Positions 44,709 to 54,346 of a stretch of DNA of 64,000 nt are shown one piece after another. A program made the position numbers and the translations under genes. Numbering within the stretch: position 1 is the stretch's first letter; the number at the start of each line of letters is the position of its first letter. The notes under the pieces are model-generated. The model ran no database searches, was not told the origin of the DNA, and saw nothing but the letters and a program-made list of their open reading frames with translations. The stretch is taken from the NCBI RefSeq assembly GCF_001421745.1, contig NZ_LMKW01000009.1, forward strand, positions 62,001 to 126,000, read 5' to 3'. Source of the stretch: Sphingomonas sp. Leaf230 (GTDB lineage Bacteria; Pseudomonadota; Alphaproteobacteria; Sphingomonadales; Sphingomonadaceae).

Positions 44709-45273
44709 GTGATGGTGGGGGTATGGGTCTGAACCCGTACCGCGATAGAATATCGGATTTGCAACGCGTCTCGCTTCATTGCGGGGCGCGTTCTGCGTTC
44801 AGGCCAGGCGTCGTGCCGTTATGCGCGAGCCTGTGATGAGCTTGCTCGTTCGGTCGGCGGACAAGTGGGCTACCCGGTAGAAGGTTGACCTGATCCGGTA
44901 GAGGATCGGCACGCTCTTGAAGTGCAATCCATTCGCAGCGGAGGATGGCGTAGAGGGCATTAGGCTGACCTGTATGGCAGTCGGGTGCTGCGAGGTCAGT
45001 AAGTTCAGACGTCGTTCGGATGAGCAACGCGGCGATACGTCGTCGCAGGTATTGTTTCGGCTTCCGGCGCTAAGGCTGATGCCACCTCATGCTCAGCCAT
45101 CCTGAGCAAGTGCGGGTTCTAGTCCGCTCTGCACGGAACAGCGCAGCCGGAGCCTACCGAACGCCTTTGGCCATCGACGGTATGGAGCAGATCGGGAGCT
45201 GAGTTCTAAGCGTAACACGGCAGCACATTGTGCTTTGGCACGCGCTGGCCCGCCTGTCCTCAGAACGGCAGGC
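44709..45273. other. intergenic 565 bp, nothing recognised
   Basis: No convincing gene, RNA or repeat. The open frames on both strands are short and rich in rare residues. Confidence 0.4.
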
Positions 45274-45277
45274 AAAA

Positions 45278-45303
45278 AAATAGCGGCCCGAAGACCGCTA
45301 TTT
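45278..45303 (-). terminator. Rho-independent terminator of the small secreted-protein gene
   Basis: On the minus strand, AAATAGCGGTC-TTCG-GGCCGCTATTT forms a stem with a TTCG tetraloop and runs into T7 (A-run at 45274-45280). It lies 22 bp past the stop at 45325. Confidence 0.85.
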
Positions 45304-45324
45304 CTCGAACTGAAGTCGTAAGAC

Positions 45325-45558
45325 TTAGTTGCTGTCCGAATCGTCGTCGTTGTCTGCAACGATAACGATACCGGCGATAACTGCAGCTGCTGCGAGAACC
45401 GCAACGATGATGCCGCCGCCAGCGAGCTCGTTCTTGTCAGCCGAAACCGAACCCGAACGGACCGAATGTGCAACCGACAGATTTGCCGGTGCTGCCATGG
45501 CCGGAGCAACTGCCATCGTGGCTGCTGCTGCGGTCAGGAGATACTTCCCAAGACGCAT
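45325..45558 (-). CDS. small exported/membrane protein of unknown function
   Basis: 77 aa from the ATG at 45558 (AGGGAG 7 nt upstream). The signal peptide is MRLGKYLLTAAAATMAVAPA with likely cleavage after AMA. A short Ser/Lys linker, one hydrophobic helix (GGGIIVAVLAAAAVIAGIVI) and an acidic DDDSDSN tail follow. Similar short proteins are frequent in sphingomonads. It has its own strong terminator, so it is probably a monocistronic, well-expressed gene. Confidence 0.8.
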   Translation of the reverse strand: MRLGKYLLTAAAATMAVAPAMAAPANLSVAHSVRSGSVSADKNELAGGGIIVAVLAAAAVIAGIVIVADNDDDSDSN

Positions 45559-45757
45559 GATGAACTCCCTTTGTGCTCGTCGCGGCAGGCAATGGCATAT
45601 AACCTTACCCAACGCAACTAAGGCCCTTTGTAACAACGCGAAGAGGATCGCACTGTTGCGGCAGTGCAACACACACTTCCGCTGTTTCTCTATAGCCGAG
45701 GTGCGCCACGAAGAAAGCGTTCGCGTGCAAACCGCATGATATTCGCGGTGAGATGCG

Positions 45758-46552
45758 TCAGTTCGTCTTCGGTCCGACGGCGGTGCCGGTCTGGAGCGCC
45801 CAGGTTTCGGCACCCTCCATGCCCAGCGCAGTCAGACGCCCCGACGCGTATGCGCCGGTGTCGATGCCGATTCGGTGCCCGCGTCGTTCGATCTCGTCGG
45901 TCATGGTGTGGCCGTGGACGATCGTCTTTTCCAACGTCGAGCGATGATCGAGGAAGGGATCGCGAATCCATCGCAGGTCCGACGTGCGCTGGAGATCGAG
46001 CGGCGTGTCAGGGCGTACGCCAGCGTGGACGAACGCGTAGTCGCCGATCACGATCATGTCCTCGAACTTGCGCAGAAACTCGCGATGTTCGTCGGGCACG
46101 AGGGTTTCGAGACGTTGCACCAGCTCTTCATAGTCGAGCCGCTCATATTCCGCGGCTTCCATCCCGTAGCTCAGCACCGTCTCGCGACCGCCGATGCGGC
46201 AGAACAACCGGAGCGCCTTGGGTTCGCCGTCGAGTGCACCGAGGAAGATTTCCTCGTGATTGCCGAGCAGGAAGCGGACGTCGGGGCGGTCGGGGCGGGC
46301 ATGGGCCAGCCCGCGCAACCGATCGATCACTGCCGCCGAGGCGGGGCCCCGGTCGACGATGTCGCCGAGGAATATCAAGGTCGTTTCCGCTGCACCGCGT
46401 TCGCGTTCATCCGCCTCGATCAACCCGATCAGTTCGTCGAGCAGGTCGGCGCGGCCGTGAATGTCGCCGACGGCATAGACGCGGCGACCGGGAGGAACCT
46501 GCGGTTGAGTCGGCTTGGCAACGCTACGGGACTTGAAAAGCTTTGAAATCAT
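45758..46552 (-). CDS. serine/threonine-type metallophosphoesterase (PrpE/ApaH-like)
   Basis: 264 aa. Motifs: AVGDIHGRADLL, FLGDIVDRGPASA, LLGNHEEIFLG, FVHAGV and VHGHT, the full PPP-family set. These cytosolic enzymes dephosphorylate proteins or cleave dinucleoside polyphosphates. Which substrate is used here cannot be judged. Confidence 0.9.
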   Translation of the reverse strand: MISKLFKSRSVAKPTQPQVPPGRRVYAVGDIHGRADLLDELIGLIEADERERGAAETTLIFLGDIVDRGPASAAVIDRLRGLAHARPDRPDVRFLLGNHEEIFLGALDGEPKALRLFCRIGGRETVLSYGMEAAEYERLDYEELVQRLETLVPDEHREFLRKFEDMIVIGDYAFVHAGVRPDTPLDLQRTSDLRWIRDPFLDHRSTLEKTIVHGHTMTDEIERRGHRIGIDTGAYASGRLTALGMEGAETWALQTGTAVGPKTN

Positions 46553-46757
46553 GCTGCAATCGATGTGGGGAGGAAGATGTACGGGACCTGATCGAACGCG
46601 TCACTCGATCGCGCGGGCGCATGCGATCGCATAGGATGTTCCGGCAGGCGTCGCAACGCATCGCCGCGACGGGGTGTGACGCATTGCCGCGACGGCGCGC
46701 GCGGGGCTTGCGGTCATGCAGCATGACGCGGGGGCGCACGACGGCTAAAGGAGCGTT

Positions 46758-47777
46758 ATGTCGATGATCTCCCGCCTCGCGCCGTTCCTGATGCTCACGG
46801 CCGCGGCGCCAACAGCTTTGCCTGCCAAACCGATGCCCGTTGCCGATGCGGCGCCAACGGCTGCGTTCTTCGACACGTTGCGCGCCGCCGATCTCCGGCT
46901 GGCGACGATCGCGTATCGGCTGACCACCGCGAACGCCGCACTGTGCGACCGCCTCCAGCCGCAGATCGGCATGCCGATCCACGCGCTGACGCAATATGGC
47001 CCAGGCGCGCGCAAGGCCGCGGCGGCCACCTTCGGGTTCGAATCGACGATCGGTGTCGAGGCGGTCGTCGCCGGCGGTCCAGCTGACCGCGCCGGGGTTC
47101 GCCCCAACGATTCGATCGTCGCGATCGACGATCGCCCGCAACCCGGCTTGCCGTCCGCCGATGCGCCCGAAAGCGCGGCGGCACGCGATGCGGCGGAAGC
47201 GGTCATCACGGAGGCGCCGGCCGGAAAGCCGTTGCGACTGACGGTGCTGCGCGATGGCAAGCGCCTGCCCATCACGATCACCCCAATGACCGGATGCCGG
47301 TCGCGATTCGAGATCCTGCTGGGCAGTGGCCTGGATGCAAGCGCGGACGGTTCGATCGTGCAGCTCGGCGAGCGGTTCTTCGAGGGCTATACCGACGAGG
47401 AGGTCGCGGTCGTCGTCGCGCATGAACTTTCGCACAACATCCTGCGTCACCGTGCGCGGCTCGATGCGGCGAAGATCAATCGCGGCCTGCTGGCGGAACT
47501 CGGTCGCAACGGCCGCCTGATCCGCGAGACCGAGGACCAGGCGGATCTGCTCGGCATTTATCTGCTCGCGAACGCCGGTTACGATCCGATGTCGGCGCCT
47601 AAATTCTGGCGAAGCAAGGGCGGCGCGATCGATGGCGGGCTGTTCCGCAGTCGCACGCACGCCTCTTCCAAGGCGCGCGCCGAGGCGCTGGAGGCTGCCG
47701 CGCGTGACATCGCAGCGACCTCGACACGGCCGATCATCCCGCCAGTCGTTGCGACTCGAAACGTGCCGTTGCGCTGA
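46758..47777 (+). CDS. M48-family metallopeptidase with PDZ domain
   Basis: 339 aa; AAGGAG 5 nt before the ATG. The signal peptide is MSMISRLAPFLMLTAAAPTA. A PDZ-like segment (VVAGGPADRAGVRPNDSIVA) precedes the protease domain with HELSHNILRH (HExxH zinc site) and the third ligand Glu in ETEDQADLLGIYLLANAGYD. Probably a periplasmic quality-control protease. Its last 44 bp overlap the convergent wecC gene. Confidence 0.88.
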   Translation: MSMISRLAPFLMLTAAAPTALPAKPMPVADAAPTAAFFDTLRAADLRLATIAYRLTTANAALCDRLQPQIGMPIHALTQYGPGARKAAAATFGFESTIGVEAVVAGGPADRAGVRPNDSIVAIDDRPQPGLPSADAPESAAARDAAEAVITEAPAGKPLRLTVLRDGKRLPITITPMTGCRSRFEILLGSGLDASADGSIVQLGERFFEGYTDEEVAVVVAHELSHNILRHRARLDAAKINRGLLAELGRNGRLIRETEDQADLLGIYLLANAGYDPMSAPKFWRSKGGAIDGGLFRSRTHASSKARAEALEAAARDIAATSTRPIIPPVVATRNVPLR

Positions 47778-49053
47778 CCGCTGGCAGCGCCGCGCGCGGC
47801 TGGTCCGGCCAAATACCGCGCGTGTCGAGCACCGCCTTGTCGATGCGCTCCTCGAGCGGGATCGACTTGAACACGTCGTGGTCGACCAGCACGATCATGA
47901 TCGAACACGTCTCGATCGCGGTATCGACGTCGATCAGCGTCGCGCCGGTGTCCGCCAGCACGGCCGGCAGCGTCTGCGCATAAGGCTCGACGATCCGCAC
48001 CCGGTCGCCGAACTGGCGCGCCACGGCTTCGGCGACCTTGAGGGCAGGGCTCTCGCGGAAGTCGTCGATGTTCGCCTTGAACGCTAGGCCGAGGCACGCG
48101 ACAATTGCGTCGGGTGAGGCTTCGACGAGTGCGGCGACCTGCGCGATGACGTGGTCGGTCTTGCCGTCGTTGACCTCGCGCGCGGTCCGGATCAGCGGAG
48201 TCTGGTCGGGGGCGGCGTGCACCAGGAACCACGGATCAACCGCGATGCAATGCCCGCCGACGCCGGGGCCGGGCTGCAGGATGTTGACGCGCGGATGGCG
48301 GTTGGCGAGGCGGATGACCTCCCAGACGTCGACGCCCATCGTGTCGGCGATCAGCGACAATTCGTTGGCGAACGCAATGTTGACGTCGCGAAACGCGTTC
48401 TCGGTAAGCTTGGTCATCTCCGCAGCGCGCGCGGTAGTGGTCACGCAGGCGCCTCGGACGAAGCGACGGTAGAAAGTGAGGGCCTTACGCGCACACCGCG
48501 GCGTGATGCCGCCGATGACGCGGTCGTTGTCGATCAGCTCGACTAGGATGCGGCCGGGCAGCACGCGCTCCGGGCAATAGGCGATCGCGATATCCGCCTG
48601 GTCGCCGGTCTTCCCCGGTACGCGCAGGTCGGGGCGCAGGCTTGCCAGCAGGTCGCGAACCTTCTCGGTGGTGCCCACCGGCGAGGTCGATTCGAGGATG
48701 ATCGTATCGCCCGCCTTCAGCACGCTCGCGATCGTCGTCGCGGCGTCGAGGACATAGCGGATATTGGGGGCGTGATAGGCGTCGAACGGGGTCGGTACCG
48801 CGATCACGAAGACGTCCGCGGGCTCGATCGCGGTCGAGGCGCGCAACGTGCCGCGCGAGACGACGCCCGAGACGAGGCCGTCCAGATCGACCTCCTCGAT
48901 ATGCACGCGGCCGGAATTGACCGTCTCGACGACCGATTCGGTCACGTCGACGCCGAGCACCTGCGCCCCCGTCCGCGCGATGATCGCCGCGGTGGGCAGG
49001 CCGATATAGCCGAGCCCGAGGACGACGACGGTGAGGTTAGAGTCCGACAGCAT
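47734..49053 (-). CDS. wecC: UDP-N-acetyl-D-mannosaminuronate dehydrogenase
   Basis: 439 aa from MLSDSNLTVVVLGLGYIGLP, a four-electron NAD-dependent oxidation of UDP-ManNAc to UDP-ManNAcA. Marks: GLGYIGLP, the ESTSPVGTTEKV loop, AEMTKLTENAFRDVNIA (catalytic Lys region) and PGPGVGGHCIAVDPWF (catalytic Cys). It follows wecB with a 17-bp overlap; the two steps are consecutive. Confidence 0.92.
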   Translation of the reverse strand: MLSDSNLTVVVLGLGYIGLPTAAIIARTGAQVLGVDVTESVVETVNSGRVHIEEVDLDGLVSGVVSRGTLRASTAIEPADVFVIAVPTPFDAYHAPNIRYVLDAATTIASVLKAGDTIILESTSPVGTTEKVRDLLASLRPDLRVPGKTGDQADIAIAYCPERVLPGRILVELIDNDRVIGGITPRCARKALTFYRRFVRGACVTTTARAAEMTKLTENAFRDVNIAFANELSLIADTMGVDVWEVIRLANRHPRVNILQPGPGVGGHCIAVDPWFLVHAAPDQTPLIRTAREVNDGKTDHVIAQVAALVEASPDAIVACLGLAFKANIDDFRESPALKVAEAVARQFGDRVRIVEPYAQTLPAVLADTGATLIDVDTAIETCSIMIVLVDHDVFKSIPLEERIDKAVLDTRGIWPDQPRAALPAVSATARFESQRLAG

Positions 49054-50161
49054 GCGCAACGACCTTTGCGATTTTGGCGGCGGCATGGCCATCCCCGAAC
49101 GGGTTATGGGCGCGGGCCATCGCGGAGTAGCGCGACGTGTCGTCGAGCAGGGTGAAGATTTCGGAAACGATGCGGTCCTCGTCGGTGCCGATCAGCTTCG
49201 CGGTGCCGGCCGCGACGCCCTCTGGACGCTCAGTGGTCTCGCGCATTACCAGGACCGGCTTGCCGAGCGCAGGTGCCTCCTCCTGCACCCCGCCCGAATC
49301 AGTCAGGACGATGTCCGCCATGCCGAGCGCGCGGACGAAGTGCGGGTAATCGAGCGGCTCGATACGTGCGACGTTGGCACGGGTACCGAGGATGTCGTCC
49401 ATCACCGATACGATGTTCGGGTTCGGGTGGACCGGGAACAGCACCGCGACGTCATCGCGCTCCGCAATACGCCCGATCGCGCGCGCGATCGCGGCCATGC
49501 CGTCGCCGAAATTCTCGCGGCGATGCGTCGTGACGAGTATAATCCGCTTGCCGGCGAAACGCGCGGCGATCGCGTCGAGCCCTGCGGCGAGCGACGGGTC
49601 CGCCGCGACGCGGTGCGCGGTCCAGTGAAGCGCATCGATCACCGTGTTGCCCGTGACGTGGATCGTGTCCTCGGCGATCGTCTCGCGCCGCAGCGCCTCC
49701 GCGGCGGTGTCGGTGGGTGCGAAATGCAGCGTGGCGATCGGCGCGACGATGCGCCGGTTCACCTCCTCGGGCCAAGGATGGTAGATGTCGCCCGACCGCA
49801 GCCCAGCCTCGACATGCGCGACCGGGACCTTGCGGTAATAGGCGGCAAGCGCCCCCGTCATCGCGGTCGCGGTGTCGCCCTGCACAATGACGAGGTCGGG
49901 CCGCTCGGCGTCCATCACGTCGCCGAGCCCGACCAGCAGCCGCGCGGTGAGGCGGTCGAGCGTCTGTCCCGGTTCCATCAGGTCGAGATCGATATCCGGC
50001 ACGAGGTCGGCGATTGCGAGCACCTGATCGAGCAGCCCGCGGTGCTGTGCGGTGACGCAGGTGCGGACGGTCAGGCCGGGGATCGCAGCCAGAGCCCGGA
50101 TCACCGGGAAGAGTTTGATCGCTTCGGGACGCGTGCCGAAGATGACGAGAACTTTGGGCAT
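49037..50161 (-). CDS. wecB: UDP-N-acetylglucosamine 2-epimerase (non-hydrolysing)
   Basis: 374 aa. It interconverts UDP-GlcNAc and UDP-ManNAc. Marks: VIFGTRPEAIKLFPVI, VQGDTATAM, HVEAGLRSGD, PEEVNRRI and TDSGGVQEEAPALGKPVLVM. First gene of a wecB-wecC pair supplying ManNAc/ManNAcA to a surface polysaccharide. Confidence 0.94.
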   Translation of the reverse strand: MPKVLVIFGTRPEAIKLFPVIRALAAIPGLTVRTCVTAQHRGLLDQVLAIADLVPDIDLDLMEPGQTLDRLTARLLVGLGDVMDAERPDLVIVQGDTATAMTGALAAYYRKVPVAHVEAGLRSGDIYHPWPEEVNRRIVAPIATLHFAPTDTAAEALRRETIAEDTIHVTGNTVIDALHWTAHRVAADPSLAAGLDAIAARFAGKRIILVTTHRRENFGDGMAAIARAIGRIAERDDVAVLFPVHPNPNIVSVMDDILGTRANVARIEPLDYPHFVRALGMADIVLTDSGGVQEEAPALGKPVLVMRETTERPEGVAAGTAKLIGTDEDRIVSEIFTLLDDTSRYSAMARAHNPFGDGHAAAKIAKVVAHAVGL

Positions 50162-50270
50162 GATGCAGTCCCTAGATCAACGTCTTTAACGACGCGCTAA
50201 TTCAATGCGACAATTTGCGCGCAGGCGTAACGATCGGTAGACGGTCCCGCGAGATCAAAGGGAGCATCGA

Positions 50271-51143
50271 ATGACCATAAAGCCGCTGCGCAAGGCCGTG
50301 TTTCCGGTCGCCGGACTGGGCACGCGCTTCCTTCCGGCCACCAAGGCCATGCCGAAGGAAATGCTCACCGTCGTCGACAAGCCGCTGATCCAGTACGCCG
50401 TCGAGGAAGCACTCGAGGCCGGGATCGAGCAGATCATCTTCGTGACCGGGCGCGGCAAGGGCGCGCTCGAGGATCATTTCGACATCTCGTACGAGCTTGA
50501 GGATACGATGCGGTCGCGGGGCAAGTCCCTGGACGCGATCAGCAATATCCGGATGAAGCCCGGTTCGCCGGTCTATGTCCGCCAACAGGAACCGCTGGGC
50601 CTCGGCCATGCGGTGTGGTGCGCGCGCGAGATCGTCGGCGACGAGCCGTTCGCGGTTCTGCTCCCCGACGAGCTGATGGTTGGCAAGCCCGGCTTCATGA
50701 AGCAGATGGTCGAGGCGTATAATCAGGTTGGCGGCAACGTGATCGGCGCGCTCGAAGTGCCCGATTCGGAAACCGACAAATACGGCATCATCTCGCCGGG
50801 CGCGATCGATGGTCGGCTGACCGAAGTGACCGCACTCGTCGAAAAACCCAAGCGCGGCACCGCCCCGTCGAACCTGATGATCCCGGGGCGCTACATCCTC
50901 CAGCCCGAGGTGATGCGGATCCTGGAGACGCAGGAAAAGGGTGCGGGCGACGAGATCCAGCTGACCGATGCTATGGCGCAGTTGATCGGCAACCAGCCGT
51001 TCCACGGCTTCACCTTCGATGGCCAGCGTTATGATTGTGGCGACAAGGCGGGCTACATCCAGGCCAATCTGGCGATCGCATTGGGGCGCGACGACATCGG
51101 ACCGGTGGTTCGTGAGTTCGCAAAGGGCTTGCTGGCGGACTAA
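50271..51143 (+). CDS. galU: UTP--glucose-1-phosphate uridylyltransferase
   Basis: 290 aa. It makes UDP-glucose. N-terminal nucleotide-binding FPVAGLGTRFLPATKAMPKE, sugar site GLGHAVWCA, VEKPKRG and GDKAGYIQAN. Divergent from wecB; with the glycosylphosphotransferase opposite, it points to exopolysaccharide synthesis. Confidence 0.95.
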   Translation: MTIKPLRKAVFPVAGLGTRFLPATKAMPKEMLTVVDKPLIQYAVEEALEAGIEQIIFVTGRGKGALEDHFDISYELEDTMRSRGKSLDAISNIRMKPGSPVYVRQQEPLGLGHAVWCAREIVGDEPFAVLLPDELMVGKPGFMKQMVEAYNQVGGNVIGALEVPDSETDKYGIISPGAIDGRLTEVTALVEKPKRGTAPSNLMIPGRYILQPEVMRILETQEKGAGDEIQLTDAMAQLIGNQPFHGFTFDGQRYDCGDKAGYIQANLAIALGRDDIGPVVREFAKGLLAD

Positions 51144-51157
51144 ACGATCAGCCCGCT

Positions 51158-51185
51158 CACCGGAACGTCAGAAGGCGTTCCGGTG
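51158..51185. terminator. bidirectional hairpin between galU and the glycosylphosphotransferase gene
   Basis: CACCGGAACG (51158-51167) and CGTTCCGGTG (51176-51185) are perfect 10-bp arms with an 8-nt loop between convergent genes. The right arm lies inside the end of the minus-strand gene. No T-run. Confidence 0.45.
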
Positions 51186-52574
51186 CAGCAGGACGCGAAA
51201 GGTCAGGAGGATGATCTTGATGTCGCGCCAGATCGACCAATGCTCGAGATACTCCAGATCAGCCTGGAGCCGGTTGCGCAGATCGTCCTCGTACAGCGTC
51301 GCACCGCGATAGCCGCGAACCTGCGCAAGGCCGGTCAGGCCGGGCTTGGCCGCATGGCGATGCCAGTATCGCTGGTCGACTTCCCAGAACAGCTTGTCGG
51401 CCGCGCGCGAGCCAAGTGCGTGCGGGCGCGGGCCGACGATGCTCATGTCGCCCTTCAGGACGTTCAGCAGCTGCGGCAGTTCGTCGATGCTGGTACTGCG
51501 GATGATCTTGCCGACGCGCGTGATCCGATCGTCGTCGCGCGACGTCGAGCGCGCACCTGCGCCGTCGCTGTGGTCAACGCGCATGCTGCGGAACTTCATC
51601 AGGCGGAACATCTGGTTGCTGCGACCGATCCGGATCTGGCTGAAGAAGATCGGCCCGCGCGAATCGACCTTCACCGACAGCGCGATCAGGATCCAGATCG
51701 GCATCAGCGTCACCAGCGCGCAGCTCGCGAGTATCACGTCGAAGCTGCGCTTCACGAAGCGATCGAACAGGACCAACGGACCGTTGGCGATGATGACCGT
51801 CGGCGTGTCGCCGTGCGCGCTGATGCCGAGCGGCGCGAGCACGTTCAACTCCGGCATGAAGATCTCGCTCTGGATGTTCGCGCCCTTCAACGCCTGTGCC
51901 CAAGCAAGACGACGCTCGGGGCTACACGCCACGATCACTCGATCCGCACCCGACAGCGATTGCGCGAGGCGGTCGTACATCACGGGATCATGGTGGTCGG
52001 GGTCGAAATACGAGTCCGCGGCGATGACGACCGAGAAGTCCCCGCGCGGGATGGGCTGGCCGGAATCGTACAGAAGGACGATACTGAAGGGGTTTCCACC
52101 GATGATCGCAGGCATGTGCCGGACGAACAGGAACCGTCCTAATGCCAAGGAAACAATGGCAAATGCCGAACCCATTGCAACGACAAGACGCGGGAACGTA
52201 TCGCTCGCCTTTAGGCAGAAAGCGATGAACACGACTGCGCAGATTGCGAGCGCATAGGCCTGTAATCCTCGCGCTACTGATCGAAAAGGATCGCGCAAAT
52301 TTGCGGCTGCATAGCTGTCGTTGTTCAGCGTCGTAATAATGAAGACCGGGATCAGCATTGCGAGGATTACGATCCAGGCGGTGTCGTTCGCGAATACGCC
52401 GCGCAAACCGGCCGCCGCGAGGTAGCTGGCAATAATGCACGTGGTATCTACCGTCAGCATGCCGAGGATCAGCCGAACGCGCAGCGAGGACGCGCTTGGG
52501 CGCCAAGTCCGCGCAGGCTTTTTCCCGCGCGACGGCGCCATAGCGCGGCTCAAAACGCCGCTCTCTACATTCAT
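51168..52574 (-). CDS. exopolysaccharide polyprenyl glycosylphosphotransferase
   Basis: 468 aa from MNVESGVLSRAMAPSRGKKP; longer in-frame starts seem unlikely. The N-terminal half has several hydrophobic helices (LILGMLTVDTTCIIASYLAA, IVILAMLIPVFIITT, ALAICAVVFIAF). The C-terminal half is the bacterial sugar-transferase domain: KRSFDVILASCALV, PIFFSQIRIGR, FRLMKFRSMR, STSIDELPQLLNVLKGDMSI, GPRPHA and KPGLTGLAQVRG. It transfers the first sugar-1-phosphate to undecaprenyl phosphate at the inner membrane. The full extracellular-polysaccharide cluster is not in the window. Confidence 0.92.
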   Translation of the reverse strand: MNVESGVLSRAMAPSRGKKPARTWRPSASSLRVRLILGMLTVDTTCIIASYLAAAGLRGVFANDTAWIVILAMLIPVFIITTLNNDSYAAANLRDPFRSVARGLQAYALAICAVVFIAFCLKASDTFPRLVVAMGSAFAIVSLALGRFLFVRHMPAIIGGNPFSIVLLYDSGQPIPRGDFSVVIAADSYFDPDHHDPVMYDRLAQSLSGADRVIVACSPERRLAWAQALKGANIQSEIFMPELNVLAPLGISAHGDTPTVIIANGPLVLFDRFVKRSFDVILASCALVTLMPIWILIALSVKVDSRGPIFFSQIRIGRSNQMFRLMKFRSMRVDHSDGAGARSTSRDDDRITRVGKIIRSTSIDELPQLLNVLKGDMSIVGPRPHALGSRAADKLFWEVDQRYWHRHAAKPGLTGLAQVRGYRGATLYEDDLRNRLQADLEYLEHWSIWRDIKIILLTFRVLLHRNAF

Positions 52575-52722
52575 GAACTTGTCGGACGCACGCGCAGTCC
52601 CCCCTGCGCAAAGCGATACCGCGAAATGCCGCAATGCAAAAGAACTACTGTTCGTCGATCGCGAAAGTTTAGTTGTTATTTTTCCAATTTTGCGTGCGAG
52701 AAAATAAAAACTTGCGGTTAAC

Positions 52723-53490
52723 TCACCGCGAAGTCCCGCTTTTGGTGCAAGCCGTACAACCTGGATCCTTGGGTAGACGGATTGTGCGAAAACGCAGTGC
52801 AAGCAGGTCGATCAGCAGCAATTTGCCGGCCGGATCGTCGCCGAACGGCGCAATGGCCCGCAGTACCTCAAGCGCCGCCAGGCTGCCGATCACGCCGGTG
52901 ACGGGGCCAAGAACGCCGTCCTCCGCGCAACTGGTCTCTGCGCGCTCAGGGTCTTCGCCGACAAAGCAGCGGTAGCACGGCTTGTCGGATTCCCAGCCGC
53001 GATAGGTTGCGAGCTGTCCCTCGAACTGCCCGACCGCAGCCGACACAAGCGGGATTTTTCCGGCATGTGCGGCATCGGCGACACAGAAGCGCGTCGCGAA
53101 ATTGTCGCAGCCGTCGAGCACGACCTCGGCACCCGCGAGCAGGTCCGCCACGTTCGAAACGTCGATGCGCGCACGGTGGGTCTCGACGGCAACGTGCGGG
53201 TTGATCCGCTTTACAGCAGCCGCTGCGGCGTCGACCTTGGCGATACCGGTATCCGCGGTCGTGAAGATCGTCTGGCGCTGAAGATTGGAGGGTTCGACGC
53301 TGTCGTCGTCGATCAGGATCAGGCGACCGACCCCGGCAGCGCCCAGATACTGGATCGCGGGCGAGCCGATTCCACCGGCGCCGACGACCGCGACGGTAGC
53401 CGCCTTCAGCCGCGCCTGCCCGATGCCGCCGAATTCCTTGAGGACGATATGGCGCGCATACCGGGTGAGTTCGTCGTCGGAGAGAGTCAT
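52723..53490 (-). CDS. ThiF/MoeB/HesA-family adenylyltransferase
   Basis: 255 aa. E1-like enzyme that adenylates the C-terminus of a sulfur-carrier protein such as MoaD or ThiS. Marks: YARHIVLKEFGGIGQARL, VVGAGGIGSPAIQYL, the Arg finger in SNLQRQTIF, the DGCDNFATRF loop and zinc cysteines CYRC and CTAC. Length matches MoeB without rhodanese domain. Its ATG overlaps the stop of the upstream gene (ATGA). Confidence 0.9.
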   Translation of the reverse strand: MTLSDDELTRYARHIVLKEFGGIGQARLKAATVAVVGAGGIGSPAIQYLGAAGVGRLILIDDDSVEPSNLQRQTIFTTADTGIAKVDAAAAAVKRINPHVAVETHRARIDVSNVADLLAGAEVVLDGCDNFATRFCVADAAHAGKIPLVSAAVGQFEGQLATYRGWESDKPCYRCFVGEDPERAETSCAEDGVLGPVTGVIGSLAALEVLRAIAPFGDDPAGKLLLIDLLALRFRTIRLPKDPGCTACTKSGTSR

Positions 53491-53912
53491 GCGCCCCAGG
53501 TAAACGTGAGGCTGGTGCGGTACCAGGTGTCCGCGTCCTCACCCGCAACGTCGATCGAGTCGCGCGCGCCCAGGATCACGCCGGCGGCATATTGCTCGAC
53601 CGTCGGGCAGTCGATCGCACGCGGCGTGACCCGACGGACTCGGCCGTCGGGGGTGATGAGCACCGCCAGGTCGACGGTCAGCGCCCAACCTTGCGTCGTG
53701 CGTACGACATGCGCGCAGCGACCGGCGGCGACCTCCCCGTGTACATACGCCGAATTGTTGGCGAGCGTGGTCGCCTGGCCGCGGATGCGCAGGACCGGAA
53801 GCGTGCTCCAGTCCTGTGGCGGCAGCGTGCTGGTCACCGGCGTGGTCGGTGCGGCGGGTACCGGAAGCGGCGGCGCCGCCGTCTGGAGCAGGAGGAGAAG
53901 AGCGGCGATCAT
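53487..53912 (-). CDS. hypothetical exported protein
   Basis: 141 aa. The signal-like N-terminus [20 protein letters not shown] is followed by a Pro/Thr-rich linker and a domain with two cysteines ([17 protein letters not shown]) that may pair. VTPDGRV-like [13 protein letters not shown] suggests a TonB-C-like fold, only weakly. It overlaps its neighbours on both sides by 4 bp, so it is a true operon member. Confidence 0.75.
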   Translation of the reverse strand: MIAALLLLLQTAAPPLPVPAAPTTPVTSTLPPQDWSTLPVLRIRGQATTLANNSAYVHGEVAAGRCAHVVRTTQGWALTVDLAVLITPDGRVRRVTPRAIDCPTVEQYAAGVILGARDSIDVAGEDADTWYRTSLTFTWGA

Positions 53913-54346
53913 CGACCGGTCGATCCGAAGCCGCCTGCGCCGCGGGAGGTGTCATCGAGCACCGCCACTTCGTCGAGCGACGCGCGCAGGACGACCGCGG
54001 GGACGAGTTGCGCGATGCGGTCGCCGCGGGCGATCTCGAAGGGGTCCTGCCCGAGGTTGGCGAGAATTACCTTCACTTCACCGCGATAATCGCTGTCGAT
54101 CGTGCCGGGCGTGTTGAGGCAAGTGACGCCGTGCTTCAGCGCAAGCCCGGAGCGCGGACGGACCTGGACCTCATGGCCTGCGGGAATAGCGACCGCAAAG
54201 CCGGTCGCGACGGCGGCGCGTGCGCCGGGGGCGAGCGTCAGCGCTTCGGCGGCAACGACGTCCATCCCAGCGGCACCCTCGGTCGCATAGGCGGGCAACG
54301 GCAGGCCCTCGCCGTGCGGCAGGCGCTTCAGTTCGATACGGATCAT
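53909..54346 (-). CDS. dut: dUTP diphosphatase
   Basis: 145 aa, trimeric dUTPase. Motifs: [45 protein letters not shown] and the flexible C-terminal arm [15 protein letters not shown] overlaps at both ends, the coaBC-dut order usual in alphaproteobacteria. Confidence 0.95.
   Translation of the reverse strand: MIRIELKRLPHGEGLPLPAYATEGAAGMDVVAAEALTLAPGARAAVATGFAVAIPAGHEVQVRPRSGLALKHGVTCLNTPGTIDSDYRGEVKVILANLGQDPFEIARGDRIAQLVPAVVLRASLDEVAVLDDTSRGAGGFGSTGR

Noticed and set aside
46524..47660. 378-codon minus-strand open frame opposite the M48 protease
   Set aside because: The M48 protease has signal peptide, HExxH and ribosome binding site; the antisense frame has none.
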